64,000 bases of DNA. Origin: Blastocatellia bacterium. Its GTDB lineage: Bacteria; Acidobacteriota; Blastocatellia; UBA7656. Below are positions 51,383 to 60,779 of the stretch, one piece after another (within the stretch, counting starts at the first letter, position 1; each line of letters starts with the position of its first letter). A program made the translations under genes and the position numbers. Location of the stretch: assembly GCA_035275065.1 (NCBI GenBank), contig DATENM010000158.1:1-64000 (forward strand). The letters run 5' to 3'. Below the pieces are notes generated by a model, which was not told the origin of the DNA, did no database searches, and worked only from the letters and a program-made list of their open reading frames with translations.

Positions 51383-52762
51383 ATGTCCGACCAACGGGTG
51401 CTCATCGTTGATGACGAAGAAGCCGCGCGACAGGGCTTGAGCGAGCTGGTGTCGGGTTGGGGCTACCAAACGGCGACGGCTGCCGATGGCCTCGACGCGA
51501 TGGACCGCGTCGAAAACTTCTCGCCGCTGGTCGTCATCACCGACGTGATCATGCCAAACCTCGACGGCTTCAAGCTGCTGTCGCGGCTGCGCCAGGAACA
51601 CCCCGACATCGCTGTCGTCCTGCTGACCGGGCAAGGGTCCGTAGACATGGCGATTCGCTCGGTCAAAGACGAGGGCGCCTTTTATTACTTCGAGAAGCCG
51701 ATAGATATGCGGCGCTTGCAACTGGTGTTGAAGCGCGCCGCCGAGTTCAGCAGTGCGCGGCGCGAGAATGCGGTGCTGCGCCGACAGCTCAGACAGTATG
51801 GCGCGTTTGGCGAGATGGTCGGCAACTCCGACGCGATGCGCGAGATTTACACGCTCATCGAGCAGGTCGCGCCGAGCGCCGTGTCGGTCTTTGTCACCGG
51901 CGAATCCGGCACCGGCAAAGAGATGGTCGCGCGCACCATTCACAAGTTGAGCCCGCGCTCGATGCAACCGTTCATCGCGATCAACTGCGCCGCCATGCCC
52001 GAAACGCTGATGGAGTCAGAGCTATTCGGCCACGAGAAGGGCGCCTTTACCGGCGCGGCGGATCGGCGCATCGGCTGCTTTGAGCTTGCCAATAACGGCA
52101 CGCTGCTGCTCGACGAGCTGGCCGAGATGCCCGTGCAATTGCAGGCAAAGCTCTTGCGCGTCCTCGAAGACCGCAGCGTCCGCCGGCTCGGCGGCAGTAA
52201 AGAACTGGCCGTCGACGTGCGCGTCATCGCCGCGACCAACCAGGACCCCATCCGCGCCGTCAAGGAAGGCCGGCTGCGCGAAGACTTGCTGTACCGTTTG
52301 AACGTAATTACAATCAAGCTGCCCCCGTTGCGCGACCACCGGGATGACATCCCGCTGCTGGCGCAGCACATGATCGATGACTTAAGCAGGCGGCACCAAA
52401 AGACCGCGCGACTGATCTCGACCGAAGCGATGGAGTTGCTGATGGGCTATCACTGGCCCGGCAATGTTCGTGAGCTTCGCAATGTCATTGAGCGAGCGGT
52501 AGTGATTTGTGATGGCGAACAGATCGAAAAACGCCATCTGCCGCTCCACGTAACCGGCCAGACACCCTCACCTACTGCTGATGCCGTGATGATCCCAATC
52601 GGCATGCCGCTCGATGAAGTCGAGCGCCGTGTCATCTTGAGCACGTTGGCGCGCACCGATTTCAACAAGACGCGCACGGCGGAAACCTTGCGCATCAGTC
52701 TGAAGACGCTGCACAACAAGCTCAAGGCGTACAAGGAAGCTGGAATTGAAAGGGATGAGTAG
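51383..52762 (+). CDS. Sigma54-dependent response regulator (NtrC/AtoC-type)
   Basis: The product has 459 residues. A receiver domain (1-120) has Asp10, Asp11 and the phospho-acceptor Asp54 in VITDVIMPN. An AAA+ domain carries Walker A GESGTGKEMVAR and the sigma54-contact loop EKGAFTGA. A Fis-type helix-turn-helix (RTAETLRISLKTLHNKLKAY) ends it. The partner histidine kinase follows. ATG at 51383 begins the receiver; the upstream open frame overlaps the XdhC-like gene. Confidence 0.95.
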   Translation: MSDQRVLIVDDEEAARQGLSELVSGWGYQTATAADGLDAMDRVENFSPLVVITDVIMPNLDGFKLLSRLRQEHPDIAVVLLTGQGSVDMAIRSVKDEGAFYYFEKPIDMRRLQLVLKRAAEFSSARRENAVLRRQLRQYGAFGEMVGNSDAMREIYTLIEQVAPSAVSVFVTGESGTGKEMVARTIHKLSPRSMQPFIAINCAAMPETLMESELFGHEKGAFTGAADRRIGCFELANNGTLLLDELAEMPVQLQAKLLRVLEDRSVRRLGGSKELAVDVRVIAATNQDPIRAVKEGRLREDLLYRLNVITIKLPPLRDHRDDIPLLAQHMIDDLSRRHQKTARLISTEAMELLMGYHWPGNVRELRNVIERAVVICDGEQIEKRHLPLHVTGQTPSPTADAVMIPIGMPLDEVERRVILSTLARTDFNKTRTAETLRISLKTLHNKLKAYKEAGIERDE

Positions 52763-52865
52763 GAAATGATGAATGATGAATGATGAGTTGCCAGAGCTTG
52801 CGCCCATCGCAAGCCGGCAGCTTTTCCGCAATCCATCATTCATCATTCATCATTTCCTACTCATC
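52754..52865. repeat. Perfect 32-bp inverted repeat between response regulator and kinase
   Basis: Arms 52754-52785 and 52834-52865, with a 48-nt loop, built of ATGATGA-type tandem units. The left arm contains the stop codon of the regulator (TAG at 52760) and the right arm ends 13 bp before the kinase ATG. The transcript could form a very stable stem separating the two genes. Confidence 0.9.
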
Positions 52866-52878
52866 GTTAGACGAAGCA

Positions 52879-54861
52879 ATGGATGTTGCGGCGACGGCAG
52901 GAAAACAACTGACAGAAAAAGCACGACTCGACCACGCCGAAGAGTCGGCGCGCGCCGCGGGCTTGCCACACCTCGGCCTGCGTGGTCGCCAGATCACCTT
53001 GATTACCGCACTGGTAGCAATGGTCGTGCTCGTCGCCACGATCATCAACATCGCGACGCTTACCTCAGTCATTATCAATCGAACGCAGAAAGAAGCGGCG
53101 CAGATTTCCGAACAGATCAAGTACGCGGTCAATCAAGAATTGGCGCATGGTGACAGTAACCCTTATGCGGCGGTTGCCAGCGAGCATTCTGATGTCCGTA
53201 GCTTGATGGACTCGACCATCGTTTCATCGCGCTCAATCTCTTACATCTACCTGACCAACGTCAGTGGGCAGATCATCACCGATGAACGCGGGCGCAACGA
53301 AGCCGCCGCCAACCGGCACATGATTGGCGACATTTCCGCCGAGCGGCCTGATCTGAAGCGCCTGGGCGACGAAAGCGCTTACGTTCAACTGTCACGGGTC
53401 TTCTTTGGCCCGCCGGTTTACGAGTTTCAAATCAACATTCCCGAAGATCACGCGGCGAGCCCAGATACGGGCGCAACAAAGTCAGCATCGGAATCCGGCG
53501 ACAGTACAACGTTCCGCGGGCGTCTTCACATTGGCATCTCGGCAGCCGCCTTGCGGCAGGAACTCAGATCGCCGATCCGCAACAACCTGATTATCGGATT
53601 GCTAGCCATACTCGGCGCGGCGGTAGTGGCGATCAGCTCGGCGAATCTGCTCCTCCGTCCACTGCAAGCCATCGCCACGGACATTGACCGCATTGGCATG
53701 GAAGGCGAGACCGAGGCGATTCAAGAAACCGCGCTGCCGAAGGACGACGTGCTGACCGGGGTGACCAGTCGGCTCAGGCAGTTGAGCGAGCGGCTGGCCG
53801 GCGAGCGCAGCGAGTTGGAGTTGATGCGTGGCCGCCTGCGGCAAGTCATCAGCCACCTCGAAGAGCGGCTGCTGCTCATTAATCGCGACGGTCGCGTGAT
53901 CCTCGCCAGCCCGGACGCCGAACAGATTCTCGGCCTCAAAAACGTCGAATTAACCGGCCTGCCGATTGACGAGTCGCTCGGCGCCAATCACCCGCTCGTC
54001 GAAACCGTCGAACGCGCGTTCAGCGAGCGCAAGAGCGTAGCGCGCACGACGCTCTATATCCCTGACGGCACGCGCACACGGCAGTTGCTCACCTCTGTGC
54101 AGTACATCGAAGACGGCGGCGAGCCTGTCGGCGCGCTCATCAGCCTGCGCGATTACGAATCGTTTCAAAAATATGAGTCGCAGTGGGACTTGTCGAAGAA
54201 GCTCGCAGACCTGGGGCGCATCACTTCGGGCATCGCCCACGAAGTGAAGAACCCGCTCAACGCGATGGTGATTCACCTGGAGATTCTGCGCTCGAAGATC
54301 GAAAACGGCGCCGCTGACCCACAGCCGCAGATTGAAATCCTGGATAGCGAGATCAAGCGGCTCGACCGCGTCGTGCAGACCTTCTTGAATTTCACACGGC
54401 CTCTGGAAATCAAAATGGAGCCGGTGGACGTCAACGCGGTCATCAACCAGGTGGTCGTCCTCGCGGGCATCGAAGCCGCCGAGCGCGGGGTGACAATCAG
54501 CCGCGACATGGAGAGCGGCCCGCTGGTCGTCAAGGGTGACGCAGACCTGTTGAAGCAAGCGTTGTTAAACGTCATGCAAAACGGCGCGCAGGCCATGCCT
54601 GAAGGTGGGCCGCTGAAAGTCAAGACCTGGCGCGGCAGCGATGGCTCGGCCTGCATCACGATCACAGACCGCGGCGTCGGCATCTCGCCAGAAGCGCGCG
54701 ACCGCATCTTCAATCTCTTTTACACGACGAAAAAAGGCGGCACCGGCATCGGCCTGGCGCAAGCCTTCCGCGCCGTGCAACTGCATAACGGCACGATTCG
54801 CTTCGCCAGCGAAGTCGGCGTCGGCACGAGCTTTGAGATTGTCCTTCCGGCAATGAGTTGA
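52879..54861 (+). CDS. Sensor histidine kinase with HAMP and PAS domains
   Basis: The product has 660 residues. Membrane helices near residues 40-62 and 238-258 enclose a periplasmic sensor of about 175 residues. A HAMP linker and a PAS domain (LINRDGRVILASPDAEQILG) follow, then HisKA with the phospho-His in SGIAHEVKNPLNAM, and an ATPase domain with NVMQNGAQAMPEGG, DRGVGISPEARDRIF and GGTGIGLAQ. It should phosphorylate the sigma54 regulator upstream. ATG at 52879 chosen because the open frame further upstream is repeat sequence. Confidence 0.93.
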   Translation: MDVAATAGKQLTEKARLDHAEESARAAGLPHLGLRGRQITLITALVAMVVLVATIINIATLTSVIINRTQKEAAQISEQIKYAVNQELAHGDSNPYAAVASEHSDVRSLMDSTIVSSRSISYIYLTNVSGQIITDERGRNEAAANRHMIGDISAERPDLKRLGDESAYVQLSRVFFGPPVYEFQINIPEDHAASPDTGATKSASESGDSTTFRGRLHIGISAAALRQELRSPIRNNLIIGLLAILGAAVVAISSANLLLRPLQAIATDIDRIGMEGETEAIQETALPKDDVLTGVTSRLRQLSERLAGERSELELMRGRLRQVISHLEERLLLINRDGRVILASPDAEQILGLKNVELTGLPIDESLGANHPLVETVERAFSERKSVARTTLYIPDGTRTRQLLTSVQYIEDGGEPVGALISLRDYESFQKYESQWDLSKKLADLGRITSGIAHEVKNPLNAMVIHLEILRSKIENGAADPQPQIEILDSEIKRLDRVVQTFLNFTRPLEIKMEPVDVNAVINQVVVLAGIEAAERGVTISRDMESGPLVVKGDADLLKQALLNVMQNGAQAMPEGGPLKVKTWRGSDGSACITITDRGVGISPEARDRIFNLFYTTKKGGTGIGLAQAFRAVQLHNGTIRFASEVGVGTSFEIVLPAMS

Positions 54862-54957
54862 AGAAAATGTTTACGAGCGGTGAACGCAAGGCTCTGTTCG
54901 CACATCCCAAAACGGGGTTATACGGATAGGAGCAGATGGGATTGCCGGAGGACTTGT

Positions 54958-56247
54958 ATGTTTTCGTCATCCCTCAAACGCGCCATCGCGGCCACCGCTG
55001 CCGCATTGTTACTGACGGCTAGCTACGTCATCGCCCAGGATAACCAGCCGGGCTTAAAGATTACGCACCCGACAAACGCCGACAAATCCTACACACGCAG
55101 CACAGCGACCATTGAGCTTGATCGCGACGCGGCCTTCCAGCGAATGCACGGCGAAGTCAGGTTCACTGCGCAAGCGCAACGCGAATCACAGGTGCGACGT
55201 CAGCGCGCCGCGGGTCACGAAGAGGTCAACGCGTTCGCACGAAAATCACAGGTTCCGAGTGCGCCGGCGCTTCAGAGCTTTGGCACGGGTGGCGGCGACC
55301 GCGACGAGATCGAGCCCAATGACACGATGGCACAGGGCGTTTCCCTGCCCGTCAACCTCTTTGGCGAGATCAGTTTCAATGGTGACGTGGATTACTTTGC
55401 CTTCGACGCGCTGGCCGGGCAGCAGGTTACGATTGAAGCCTTCGCGACCCGCCTGTCGCGCTCGTCTTTGATCGCCGACATCGCCCTGTTCAGCGCCAAT
55501 GGCACCTTGTTAGCTGCGAGCCTTGGCAGCAGCGCACAAGATCCTGTGATTCGTTATACGCCGCTCAGCGATCAAGTGTTGATCGTCGGCATCACCGACG
55601 CCGACGACCTGGGCGGCAACCGTTTCGATTATCTGCTCAACATCGCGCGCGGCCTGGATGTGGATGAAGTCGAACCGAATGGCACCACAGCGCAACTTCT
55701 TCCTCAAGCGCCAGCGACAGTTTTTGGTGAGATCAGCGGCGCAAGCGATGTTGATTTTTACAGCTTCACGGCGACCGCCGGGCAGACGCTGATCGTTGAC
55801 GTGGACGCAGAGGTATTGGGCTCGCGCCTGGACGCCGAAGTGAACCTGACCGACCCGCAAAGCGGCGCCGAGTTCTTCTTTAACGATCAGAATGATGGCG
55901 ACGATCCGCGCTTCAACATCGTGCTGCCCTACACGGGCCTTTATGTCATCGGCATCGGCGCGTTTAACTCAGGCTCAACCGGCTTTTATCGTCTGAACGC
56001 CTCGCTGGTCAGCGGCACGGGCGCTCCGATAATCACGCAAATCACGCGCGTCTCGAAGAAGCTGATTGAAGTCAAAGGTACGGGCTTTGTCGCCGGCGCC
56101 AGTGTCAACGTCAATGGGGTTGATCGGCGCACCACCTTTGTGGACAACGGCACGCTTCGTGCAAAGGTCAAAGCCCGGTCGGGCGACTCAGTGACTGTAG
56201 CCAATCTACCCGACGGCAGGCGGTCTAATCCTTTAATCGTGCAGTAA
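54958..56247 (+). CDS. Secreted protein with two PPC domains and C-terminal IPT/TIG-like module
   Basis: The product has 429 residues. A signal peptide (about 1-26) and a polar region precede two bacterial pre-peptidase C-terminal domains, each opening with E-PN-T (EIEPNDTMAQ about 117-126 and EVEPNGTTAQ) and containing D-DYFAF or D-DFYSF. The last 75 residues form a beta module (ITQITRVSKKLIEVKGTGF) like IPT/TIG. There is no protease domain, so it is a secreted or surface-bound adhesive protein. GGAGG precedes the ATG at 54958. Confidence 0.83.
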   Translation: MFSSSLKRAIAATAAALLLTASYVIAQDNQPGLKITHPTNADKSYTRSTATIELDRDAAFQRMHGEVRFTAQAQRESQVRRQRAAGHEEVNAFARKSQVPSAPALQSFGTGGGDRDEIEPNDTMAQGVSLPVNLFGEISFNGDVDYFAFDALAGQQVTIEAFATRLSRSSLIADIALFSANGTLLAASLGSSAQDPVIRYTPLSDQVLIVGITDADDLGGNRFDYLLNIARGLDVDEVEPNGTTAQLLPQAPATVFGEISGASDVDFYSFTATAGQTLIVDVDAEVLGSRLDAEVNLTDPQSGAEFFFNDQNDGDDPRFNIVLPYTGLYVIGIGAFNSGSTGFYRLNASLVSGTGAPIITQITRVSKKLIEVKGTGFVAGASVNVNGVDRRTTFVDNGTLRAKVKARSGDSVTVANLPDGRRSNPLIVQ

Positions 56248-56467
56248 GGCAGGATCGCCGGCGCTTGTGCCCACACAGGCGCGCGTTTTGACAAGCGGGG
56301 CAGCAATTCCGGCTGCGCATATCGGCAACGTGATGCACGATATGGTCTGCCGGACGCCGGATTCAAAGAAAAATTGCTTCGACAAGCAATGTAAAAAGTA
56401 CATCCCGCACGCTATAGAACCGGTGCGGCTGCCTGCTTTTGAATCACAGACGAGGAGGACAGCTATC

Positions 56468-57301
56468 ATGTCAATGAAATTCATGGCCTTTATGCTCGCG
56501 GCGGTACTGGCAGCGGCAGGCATCCTGTCGCTCAGTTCGCCACGCTCGGCAAACAATCGCGGCGCGCTTGAAACATCGGTGCTGGCCAACCCTGAGGCAG
56601 CTCAGCCGAAATCGGAAGAGGCGACCAGTGACGCCTATCTCGGCGATTACAAGACAGGGTATGCCGACGGCTTCAATGCCGGTGTTGCCAGCCTGGCCTA
56701 TCCCGCTGCTTCGCAGATGGCCAGCCCTGCGCGCGGCTATACGGATGGGTTCGCGCAAGGATATGACGACGGCCAGAATCAGCAGGCCAGTCTGCGAAAC
56801 CAGCTTTGTGACAAAAACACGGTTGGCCAAAACGGCGAAGGCTCAGGCGCGGCGCGAGCCTACAGTTCGACGCGAGCCTACAGCTCAACACGGCGCGCCG
56901 GTGTCGCCGGTGACCGCGCCTATTCGAGCGAGACACGCGCCGCAAGAGTAGACCACGGGATAGGTTCGACGGCTCGCAAAGCGCTGTTGATCGGCGGCGG
57001 TGCGGCAGCCGGCGCGGGGCTTGGCGGCGCAATTGGCGGCGGCAAAGGCGCGCTGATTGGCGCGCTGGCCGGCGGCGGCGCAGGCACCTACATGGCTGTG
57101 AAGAACAAGCCACGGCGCGCCTTCAACCGCCGGGTCACGGCCAAGCACGTGGCCACCAGATCGCTGATTGGCGCAGGCGCGGGCGTGTTGATTGGTGCGC
57201 TGGCGGGCGGCAAGCGCGGGGCGCTGGCGGGCGCGGCACTTGGCGGCGGCGGCGGCGCGCTATGGGGCGTCATGAGCGGCAGGCGTACCAGCCGCCGATA
57301 G
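56468..57301 (+). CDS. Exported glycine-zipper protein
   Basis: The product has 277 residues. A signal peptide, repeated GYADGFNAG and GYTDGFAQGYDDG segments, an 18-bp tandem duplication (56854-56889, giving AYSSTR twice) and two glycine-zipper stretches (GGGAAAGAGLGGAIGGG and GAGAGVLIGALAGG) are seen. Such zippers insert into or span membranes in outer-membrane proteins. GAGGAGG lies upstream of the ATG. Function unknown. Confidence 0.75.
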   Translation: MSMKFMAFMLAAVLAAAGILSLSSPRSANNRGALETSVLANPEAAQPKSEEATSDAYLGDYKTGYADGFNAGVASLAYPAASQMASPARGYTDGFAQGYDDGQNQQASLRNQLCDKNTVGQNGEGSGAARAYSSTRAYSSTRRAGVAGDRAYSSETRAARVDHGIGSTARKALLIGGGAAAGAGLGGAIGGGKGALIGALAGGGAGTYMAVKNKPRRAFNRRVTAKHVATRSLIGAGAGVLIGALAGGKRGALAGAALGGGGGALWGVMSGRRTSRR

Positions 57302-57754
57302 TTTCTGCAACCCGGAGCGAGCGGTCTGCGTGTCGCGCTTAGCAGTTCGATTTCGCGGCACGCAGACGCTTGCGCCAGCCGAGTACAACAGGTTTCAAGC
57401 ACCGCTTTTTCCCCGCCTTCCCCTTTTTTGTGATGCCTTCAGGTGATTTCGGCAGGCGAGATATCTTCTTCAGGGTAAAAATGATAGCTCCCCAGCGATG
57501 ATTCTTGACAGCTTCATCGGGCTATGATTCAATGCCTTCGTGATCGTGGCGTTCGGCCTTCTCCCATAATCAAAACCGAGCCATGCCCCTATGGCCACCG
57601 GTTCTGATTTCAGGAAAATTTGACGAGCAAAAGGGATTTGCCCCCGAATACTCCGCGGCGTTTTCGACGGTTACCGTCAAACGGTCGTCTTGCGGAACCA
57701 TCGGGCGGTTACCGATTCGCGGCGCGCCCGGCGCGCGATGGCTGACCGAGGGTT
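57302..57754 (+). other. 453-bp gap with a possible promoter and small hairpins
   Basis: No convincing gene is present; an open frame at 57583-57843 overlaps the next gene and is not protein-like. TTGACA (57505-57510) with TTCAAT (57528-57533) at 17-bp spacing may be the matrixin promoter. A hairpin GCCAT/ATGGC (57580-57595) and two related GGTTACCG segments near 57672 and 57709 lie in the leader. Nothing else stands out. Confidence 0.35.
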
Positions 57755-59623
57755 ATGATGAAAGACAATTGCAGGAGCCTGCTCAAAGCCGCACTGCCCT
57801 TAGTGGTGCTGGTCTTCTCAATCATTCCCGCCAGGGCGACTAGCGTCGTCATGCTGACGGATGAAGAACTCATCCTGCATTCCAGAGTGATCGTCACCGG
57901 CACCGTCAAGACGGTTTTCAGCGCCTGGAACGACGAGCACAACCAGATCTTTACCTACACAGAAGTGCGCCCAGATCGCATGCTTAAGGGCAATCTCGAT
58001 ACGACGCGCATCGTCCTGAAACAACTGGGCGGGATTGCTGGCCAAAATGGCATGCGAATTTTCGGGCAACCAAGGTTTGTGCGCGGCCAACAAGTCTTGC
58101 TCTACCTGAGTACCGCGCCCGACGGAACCTTGCGCCCGGCGCATCTCTTCATGGGCGCATTCTCGATTGTCAAAGACGAAGCGACAGCCGCTGACATGGC
58201 CCAGCGTTATGTGGATGCGGCGGAAATCGAAACGCTGGCTCGACCAGACGGCCAGATGGTGAGCAATCGCGCGCCGCTTAGCGACACCCTGCGGAAAATT
58301 ACAGACACACTCGCGCGCGGCTCGATCAGCTTGCAGCGCGTCGAAGGCGAGGGCGATGAGCCGGCCATTGTCGCCGTCCCTCCTGAGTGGAAACGCAAGC
58401 AGCAAGAGGCAAACGGCTACAGCAGCCAGTTTGTGCTGATTGGCGACGGGGTTCGCTGGTTCGAGCCGGATTCAGGCCAAGCGATCAGCTTCTATGTCAA
58501 TCCGAGCAACTCGCCGATTGCCGGTGGCGCAACGAGCGAGCTTAGCCGGGCAATGAGCGCCTGGGGCGGACAAAGTGGTGCCAACATTTCAATACGAGTC
58601 GCAGGGCAAACGGGCAACTGCGGCATGGTCAGTGACAATACCAGCACAATCTCTTTCGGAGATTGTCAGGGGCAGCTTGAACCGGGAGTTGGCTGCGCCG
58701 GTGTCGTGGCGATTACCCAGGATAGTTGGAACTACGAAACGCGGACGGTTGGAGGCAGAAGCTATAGTCGGATCACGGAAGCGGACGTCGTATTCAACAA
58801 AGGCATGGATTGCTTTCTCGGCGTTTCAGCCAACCTCGCCGAAGTCGCCTGCCACGAGCTCGGCCATGCGATGGGCCTCGGTCACTCAATAGACACCAAT
58901 GCCATTATGTATGCCATCGCTCACGGGCGCGGGCGCGATGCAACGCTCGGCAGCGATGACAAAGACGGCATCCTGTCCCTCTATCCGTCCTCAGGTAGCA
59001 GCGGTGGCGGCGGCGGCAGTGGTGGCGGCGGTGGGGGAAGTGGCGGCGGTGGGGGAAGTGGCGGCGGCGGCGGAAGCGGCGGTGGCGGCGGTGGCGGCGG
59101 TGGTGGCGGTGGACCGACTCCGCTGGCCATCACGACATTTACGCTGCCGGCAGCCGTCGTCGGACAGAACTATGTCGGTGTATTGTCGGCAAGCGGCGGC
59201 ACACAACCCTATAAGTGGAGCTCAATTACAAGCATGCCCGCGGGCTTGAGCGTTTCGTCCGCCGGACTGGTTCAGGGCAAACCGACCCGCGTCGGCTCAT
59301 ACTCGCTCAGCGTGCAGCTCGTGGATCAGGCGGGCGGCCTGGTCTCGCAGCGTGTGGCGCTTGAGGTGGTGGACAGCACGCCGACGTTGCTTCCATTGAT
59401 TACCCGCGTCAAGGCGAAGGGCAGCAAGAAGCTGACAATTTCTGGCCAAAACTTCCGTCAGGATTCGCTGATTATCCTCAACGGCCTGGTCTTAGCGCCG
59501 GGCTGGTTTGACACGGATGGCACGACGACGACGCTTTTCGTCAAACATGCCTTCGGGCCTGCGGGGACGAACCTGCTATTCGTGCAGAATCCCGATAATC
59601 GCTCGTCAGGTTATATATTCTGA
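57755..59623 (+). CDS. Secreted matrixin-type metalloprotease with poly-Gly linker, Ig and IPT-like domains
   Basis: The product has 622 residues. A signal peptide (1-29) and an N-terminal region of about 200 residues are followed by a matrixin protease domain with the zinc site HELGHAMGLGH (367-377) and a downstream Met turn (NAIMYAI). A Gly/Ser linker of about 35 residues (encoded at 58996-59112) leads to an Ig/cadherin-like putative adhesion domain (PAGLSVSSAGLVQGKPTRVG) and a C-terminal IPT-like module. All ligands are present, so an active zinc endopeptidase is likely. Confidence 0.87.
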   Translation: MMKDNCRSLLKAALPLVVLVFSIIPARATSVVMLTDEELILHSRVIVTGTVKTVFSAWNDEHNQIFTYTEVRPDRMLKGNLDTTRIVLKQLGGIAGQNGMRIFGQPRFVRGQQVLLYLSTAPDGTLRPAHLFMGAFSIVKDEATAADMAQRYVDAAEIETLARPDGQMVSNRAPLSDTLRKITDTLARGSISLQRVEGEGDEPAIVAVPPEWKRKQQEANGYSSQFVLIGDGVRWFEPDSGQAISFYVNPSNSPIAGGATSELSRAMSAWGGQSGANISIRVAGQTGNCGMVSDNTSTISFGDCQGQLEPGVGCAGVVAITQDSWNYETRTVGGRSYSRITEADVVFNKGMDCFLGVSANLAEVACHELGHAMGLGHSIDTNAIMYAIAHGRGRDATLGSDDKDGILSLYPSSGSSGGGGGSGGGGGGSGGGGGSGGGGGSGGGGGGGGGGGGPTPLAITTFTLPAAVVGQNYVGVLSASGGTQPYKWSSITSMPAGLSVSSAGLVQGKPTRVGSYSLSVQLVDQAGGLVSQRVALEVVDSTPTLLPLITRVKAKGSKKLTISGQNFRQDSLIILNGLVLAPGWFDTDGTTTTLFVKHAFGPAGTNLLFVQNPDNRSSGYIF

Positions 59624-59730
59624 GGCCAGTCAAATCCACCCGCTTGAGTTTATTCCGCTGAAGACGCGTGAAGTAACTCAGGCGGGTGGAAAAATCCCTT
59701 CAGGTTTGCTAAATTCTTCCTTCGCCAAAA

Positions 59731-59803
59731 GGGCGCTTAGCTCAGTCGGTAGAGCACTGTCTTCACACGGCAGGGGTCACTGGTTCGAGTCCAGTAGCGC
59801 CCA
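59731..59803 (+). tRNA. tRNA-Val (anticodon CAC)
   Basis: The 73-nt sequence folds as a standard cloverleaf: acceptor GGGCGCT with AGCGCCC, D arm GCTC/GAGC, anticodon arm CTGTC/GGCAG with loop TTCACAC (anticodon CAC at positions 34-36), T arm ACTGG/CCAGT with TTCGAGT, and discriminator A. The 3' CCA is not encoded. It reads GUG codons. Confidence 0.95.
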
Positions 59804-59810
59804 TTTTATT

Positions 59811-59847
59811 AAACAAGAAAGCCACCTCGAAGGTGGCTTTCTTGTTT
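59811..59847 (+). terminator. Terminator after tRNA-Val
   Basis: A perfect 17-bp stem (59811-59827 with 59831-59847) and a CGA loop, its descending arm ending in TTTCTTGTTT. It lies 8 bases after the tRNA and ends its transcript; it could also serve the opposite strand. Confidence 0.85.
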
Positions 59848-59888
59848 AGGGCACACGATTGGTCAAACATTAGGCCCAAGATAAAGCC

Positions 59889-60104
59889 TCATTCAGCCTC
59901 ATCAGCGTAATGCCATTGCTCCGGCAATGGCTGAGGGCCGGGACGAATCCCGGCAATATCCGGGTCACCATCGACATCGGTTGTCGTGGCGTTCTGCTTG
60001 CGCTCTTTTGTTTCCAGCCGCCGATTCTCTTTATCCTTTTGCTTCTGCATGCGGGCTTTTTCCTTCTCCCGCTTCTGAAATGTGGGGCGTGATTTTTTAG
60101 CCAT
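59889..60104 (-). CDS. Small basic conserved protein (MAKKSRPTFQKR type)
   Basis: The product has 71 residues. The N-terminal 40 residues are strongly basic and helical (MAKKSRPTFQKREKEKARM), a pattern found in small hypothetical proteins of many bacteria; the rest is polar with GPQPLPEQWHYADE at the end. Nucleic-acid or ribosome binding is possible from charge only. Confidence 0.6.
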   Translation of the reverse strand: MAKKSRPTFQKREKEKARMQKQKDKENRRLETKERKQNATTTDVDGDPDIAGIRPGPQPLPEQWHYADEAE

Positions 60105-60180
60105 CTATTAGTCCTCGCTTCCTCTTACTTGCATAGTTTAAGATCAATAGCGATTTTACGAAAAGTGACCGGACTGATCA

Positions 60181-60738
60181 CTAATCTACATCATCCTCAG
60201 AATCGTTGACCCGACTGGCGAAATTTTCGCCGTCTAGCTCATCATCATTTGCATCACTGTCTTCGCCGAAGAATTGCCCGCGAACGACTTCCCGCATCGG
60301 CCCTTTGGCCGCACGCTCTGATTTTGGACTTTTCTTCCCTTTGCCGAAGCTGCGGCGCGGCGGTGCGTCCGGGCCGAAATCCCGGCCGGTCCTCTCGCCG
60401 CTCATCGGGGCGCGATCCATCGCTGGGCCGGGTGGCGGCAGCGGGCGGGACATCGGCGGCCTCATCGGCGAACTGGTTCGCGGGCGGTCTTCCTTGGCGC
60501 GCGCTTCGTTGACCGCGATAGTCCTGCCCTTGAACGACTGGTTGTTTAGCCGACGCACCGCCTCTTCGGCTTGCGAGCGTTCGTCGAACTCCACAAACGC
60601 GAAGCCGCGTGGTTTGCCGGTCTCTCGATCCGTCGCGAGATAAACATAGGTGAGCGGGCCGACCGCCGAAAAGTGCTGTCGCAACTCGGCTTCGGTCGTA
60701 TCATACGGAAGATTACCGATGAAAAGACGGACTGACAT
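60181..60738 (-). CDS. RRM-type RNA-binding protein
   Basis: The product has 185 residues. An RRM (2-80) has RNP2 LFIGNL and RNP1 RGFAFVEF. A Pro/Arg/Gly-rich, then acidic disordered tail of about 100 residues follows. Bacterial RRM proteins of this kind are cold-shock-associated RNA chaperones. The tail is longer than in most bacterial relatives. GGAGG lies 3 nt before the ATG at 60738. It follows the CBM-like gene by 41 bp on the same strand. Confidence 0.88.
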   Translation of the reverse strand: MSVRLFIGNLPYDTTEAELRQHFSAVGPLTYVYLATDRETGKPRGFAFVEFDERSQAEEAVRRLNNQSFKGRTIAVNEARAKEDRPRTSSPMRPPMSRPLPPPGPAMDRAPMSGERTGRDFGPDAPPRRSFGKGKKSPKSERAAKGPMREVVRGQFFGEDSDANDDELDGENFASRVNDSEDDVD

Positions 60739-60779
60739 ATTCCTCCATGAGCCTGGTCTACCCTGCTTTAAAACTTCTA

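Noticed and set aside
51457..52083. 208-codon open frame on the plus strand
   Set aside because: It is an alternative frame inside the sigma54 regulator gene and Arg/Gly/His-rich.
57583..57843. 86-codon open frame before the matrixin gene
   Set aside because: It overlaps the matrixin signal peptide in another frame and lacks a ribosome site.
58996..59112. Tandem repeat as a CRISPR or satellite
   Set aside because: It is in frame within the metalloprotease and encodes a Gly/Ser linker.
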